Assembly: GCA_002427055.1 (NCBI GenBank)
Contig: DIPA01000114.1
Span: 100,425-107,091, forward strand
Length of the DNA stretch: 6,667 nt
Direction: 5' to 3'
Source of the DNA: Firmicutes bacterium UBA5500
Lineage (GTDB): Bacteria > Bacillota > UBA994 > UBA5500
Below, one piece after another: positions 5,239 to 6,667 of the stretch (the first letter of the stretch is position 1; every line of letters begins with the position of its first letter). The notes beneath the pieces were generated by a model. It saw only the letters and a program-made list of their open reading frames with translations. It was not told the DNA's origin and did not search any database. Position numbers and translations under genes: made by a program.

Positions 5239-6174
5239 CTATTTGCGGCCTAAGACTTTCCGCACTGCTGCCTTGACATCTTTTTGTTTCAGCCCGTATT
5301 TGATTGCTAACTCTTCCGGTGAGCCAGATTCGCCGAAGGTATCCATAATACCGATCATTTCGACTGGTACAGGGTTATGTTTTACTAGTACTTCGGCTAC
5401 TGCGCTACCAAGGCCAGCGTTGATTTGATGCTCTTCTACTGTAACGATAGCGCCAGTTTCAGCAGCGGCGGCTAGGATAGCGTCTGCGTCAATAGGCTTT
5501 ATGGTATGCATATTCAGTACTCGACAAGAGACCCCTTCTTTAGCTAGCTCATCGGCTGCCAATAATGCTTCATACAGCACGGGGCCACAACCAATGATTG
5601 TGACATCGGAACCGGCACGCAACAGATTGGCTTTGCCGAGTTGCCATTCATCAGTCTCTTGTGTAAAAACGGGCGTTGCTTCACGGGTAAAGCGGAGATA
5701 AACCGGTCCACTAACCTGACTAGCACCCAGTGTTGCTTTTCTACCTTCAATTGCGTCACAGGGTACTATCATGTGCATGTTGGGAAGCACGCGCATTAGG
5801 GCGATCTCTTCAAGTGCCTGGTGCGTTGCACCATCCGGTCCAACTGAAATACCGCCATGCATGCCAGCGATCTTCACATTTAGGTTGGCATAGCAGATGG
5901 TAGTGCGAATTTGATCCCAACCTCTACCGGCGATAAAAACTCCATAGGTGGTGGCGAAGGGAATCTTGCCACCCATGGCTAACCCAGCGGCTGTGCCCAG
6001 CATGTCTTGTTCAGCAATGCCTATATCAAAAAAACGCTCCGGATACTTTTCCCAGAACCAGTTCGTACGTGTTGACATGGCTAGATCGGCGTCTAATACG
6101 ACTACATCAGGATTGGACTCGCCAAGTAGCAACAAGGCTTCACCGTAGCCATCTCTAGTGGGTTTCATGATCAC
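5239..6174 (-). CDS. Transketolase, C-terminal subunit
   Basis: This is the smaller half of a split transketolase. With the N-subunit encoded just upstream it transfers two-carbon ketol units between sugar phosphates in the pentose phosphate pathway. The 311 residues cover the pyrimidine-binding (PYR) domain and the C-terminal domain. Landmarks are VVVLDADL (24-31), the cofactor-activating Glu55 in DIGIAEQDM, GPDGATHQALEE (112-123) with His118, LRFTREATP (160-168), and the C-terminal domain from about residue 188 to the end (TVEEH, 245-249). The start is uncertain. AGGAGG lies 9 bases before the GTG at 6174, the best spacing, while an ATG at 6168 is 15 bases away. A TTG at 6183 abuts the ribosome site and is unlikely. 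It follows the N-subunit by 20 bases and precedes the aminotransferase by 16. A DXP-synthase or dehydrogenase E1-beta identity was considered, but the motifs and partner favour transketolase. Confidence 0.94.
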   Translation of the reverse strand: MIMKPTRDGYGEALLLLGESNPDVVVLDADLAMSTRTNWFWEKYPERFFDIGIAEQDMLGTAAGLAMGGKIPFATTYGVFIAGRGWDQIRTTICYANLNVKIAGMHGGISVGPDGATHQALEEIALMRVLPNMHMIVPCDAIEGRKATLGASQVSGPVYLRFTREATPVFTQETDEWQLGKANLLRAGSDVTIIGCGPVLYEALLAADELAKEGVSCRVLNMHTIKPIDADAILAAAAETGAIVTVEEHQINAGLGSAVAEVLVKHNPVPVEMIGIMDTFGESGSPEELAIKYGLKQKDVKAAVRKVLGRK

Positions 6175-6183
6175 TCGTCTCAA

Positions 6184-6189
6184 CCTCCT
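6184..6189 (-). promoter_or_regulatory. Ribosome binding site of transketolase C-subunit
   Basis: A full AGGAGG on the - strand lies in the 20-base gap after the N-subunit stop codon. Its distance favours the GTG at 6174 (9 bases) over the ATG at 6168 (15 bases) and excludes the adjoining TTG at 6183. Confidence 0.75.
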
Positions 6190-6194
6190 CTAGC

Positions 6195-6667
6195 TTAATT
6201 GGCCAGCTCAGCCAGAGCTTTGGCTAGCTCATCCGGCTTGGGAGCACGGCCGTGCCATCCGGCCACATTCTCCATGAAAGAGACACCTTTGCCCTTGATA
6301 GTTTTGGCTATGATAACAGAAGGCTTGTCTTTCACGCTCGCGGCCTCATCATAGGCGGCAAGTACTTGTTCTAGGTCATGCCCGTCTACGTTGATTACAT
6401 GCCAGTTGAAAGCTGCCCATTTGTCGCTCAGTGGGTGTAGTCCGATGACGTTTTCCACCTTACCGTCAATCTGCAGATTATTGTAGTCAACTAGAGCACA
6501 TACATTAGCTAGTTTGTAGTGGGCAGCCGTCATGATAGCTTCCCAAACTTGACCTTCTTGTAGTTCCCCATCACCTAATAGGCAGTAAACACGATAGTTT
6601 TGCTTGTTTAGACGCGCTGCTAAGGCCAGACCATTGGCTTGAGAAAGCCCTTGTCCGAGTGATCCGC
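6195..6667 (-). CDS. Transketolase, N-terminal subunit, 5' end outside the window
   Basis: This is the thiamine-diphosphate (PP-domain) half of the split transketolase. The frame stays open to the window edge (first full codon at 6665), giving 156 visible residues of a protein usually about 270-285 long. The ATG at 6533 is internal, since conserved sequence continues upstream of it. The visible part begins with GSLGQGLSQANGLA (1-14). It then has the ThDP motif: GDGELQEGQVWEA (31-43) with the Mg2+-binding Asp32, and VDYNNLQIDG (59-68) with Asn62. KGKGVSFMEN and GWHGRAP follow near the end, as in transketolases. It ends with TAA and is followed by the C-subunit after 20 bases, so the two are surely co-transcribed and give equal amounts of both chains. 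No frameshift or missing key residue is seen. Confidence 0.95.
   Translation of the reverse strand, partial: GSLGQGLSQANGLALAARLNKQNYRVYCLLGDGELQEGQVWEAIMTAAHYKLANVCALVDYNNLQIDGKVENVIGLHPLSDKWAAFNWHVINVDGHDLEQVLAAYDEAASVKDKPSVIIAKTIKGKGVSFMENVAGWHGRAPKPDELAKALAELAN

Noticed and set aside
5544..5759. 71-codon frame on the - strand inside the transketolase C-subunit gene
   Set aside because: It overlaps the true gene in another frame, with no ribosome site or recognisable domain.
6175..6183. TTG start at 6183 for the transketolase C-subunit
   Set aside because: It touches the AGGAGG with no spacing; GTG 6174 or ATG 6168 are workable starts.

Overview
The window reads as a chromosomal piece of an anaerobic, Gram-positive-type bacterium of the Bacillota (Clostridia or Negativicutes-like). 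The basis is the gene families: a biotin-dependent Na+-pumping decarboxylase beta subunit, PduL phosphotransacylase, a YitT-family membrane protein and a transketolase split into two subunits. Strong AGGAGG-type ribosome sites with frequent GTG starts fit this. Base composition is near half GC. The exact genus cannot be read from the sequence.

Left part (1-1441, + strand): the end of an OadB/GcdB/MmdB-type decarboxylase beta subunit, an intergenic stem-loop, then pduL and a stem-loop terminator. A Na+-pumping acyl-CoA decarboxylase next to an acyl-CoA phosphotransacylase suggests an energy-conserving route: decarboxylation builds a sodium gradient, and the product acyl-CoA (propionyl-CoA if the enzyme is methylmalonyl-CoA decarboxylase) becomes acyl-phosphate for ATP synthesis. 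The decarboxylase substrate is not determined.

Middle part (1499-3944, - strand): a YitT-family membrane protein (3087-3944) ends at a perfect 13-bp hairpin. A ZIP-family metal transporter and two half-size TauE/SafE (TSUP) membrane proteins follow in a probable operon. The two TSUP genes abut as TAG|ATG in the same frame and resemble each other along their whole length, so they probably form one two-part transporter. This group converges on pduL, with a probably bidirectional terminator between them.

Right part (4041-6667, - strand): an operon of transketolase N-terminal subunit (5' end outside the window), transketolase C-terminal subunit and a class I/II PLP aminotransferase. It ends at a clear Rho-independent terminator that isolates it from the YitT gene.

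There is no tRNA, rRNA, CRISPR array, insertion sequence or phage gene, and no gene-free stretch reaches 300 bases. Most of the content is ordinary metabolism and transport. The best candidates for something less described are the split TSUP pair, the decarboxylase-PduL linkage and an unusual abundance of CTAG/GCTAGC.
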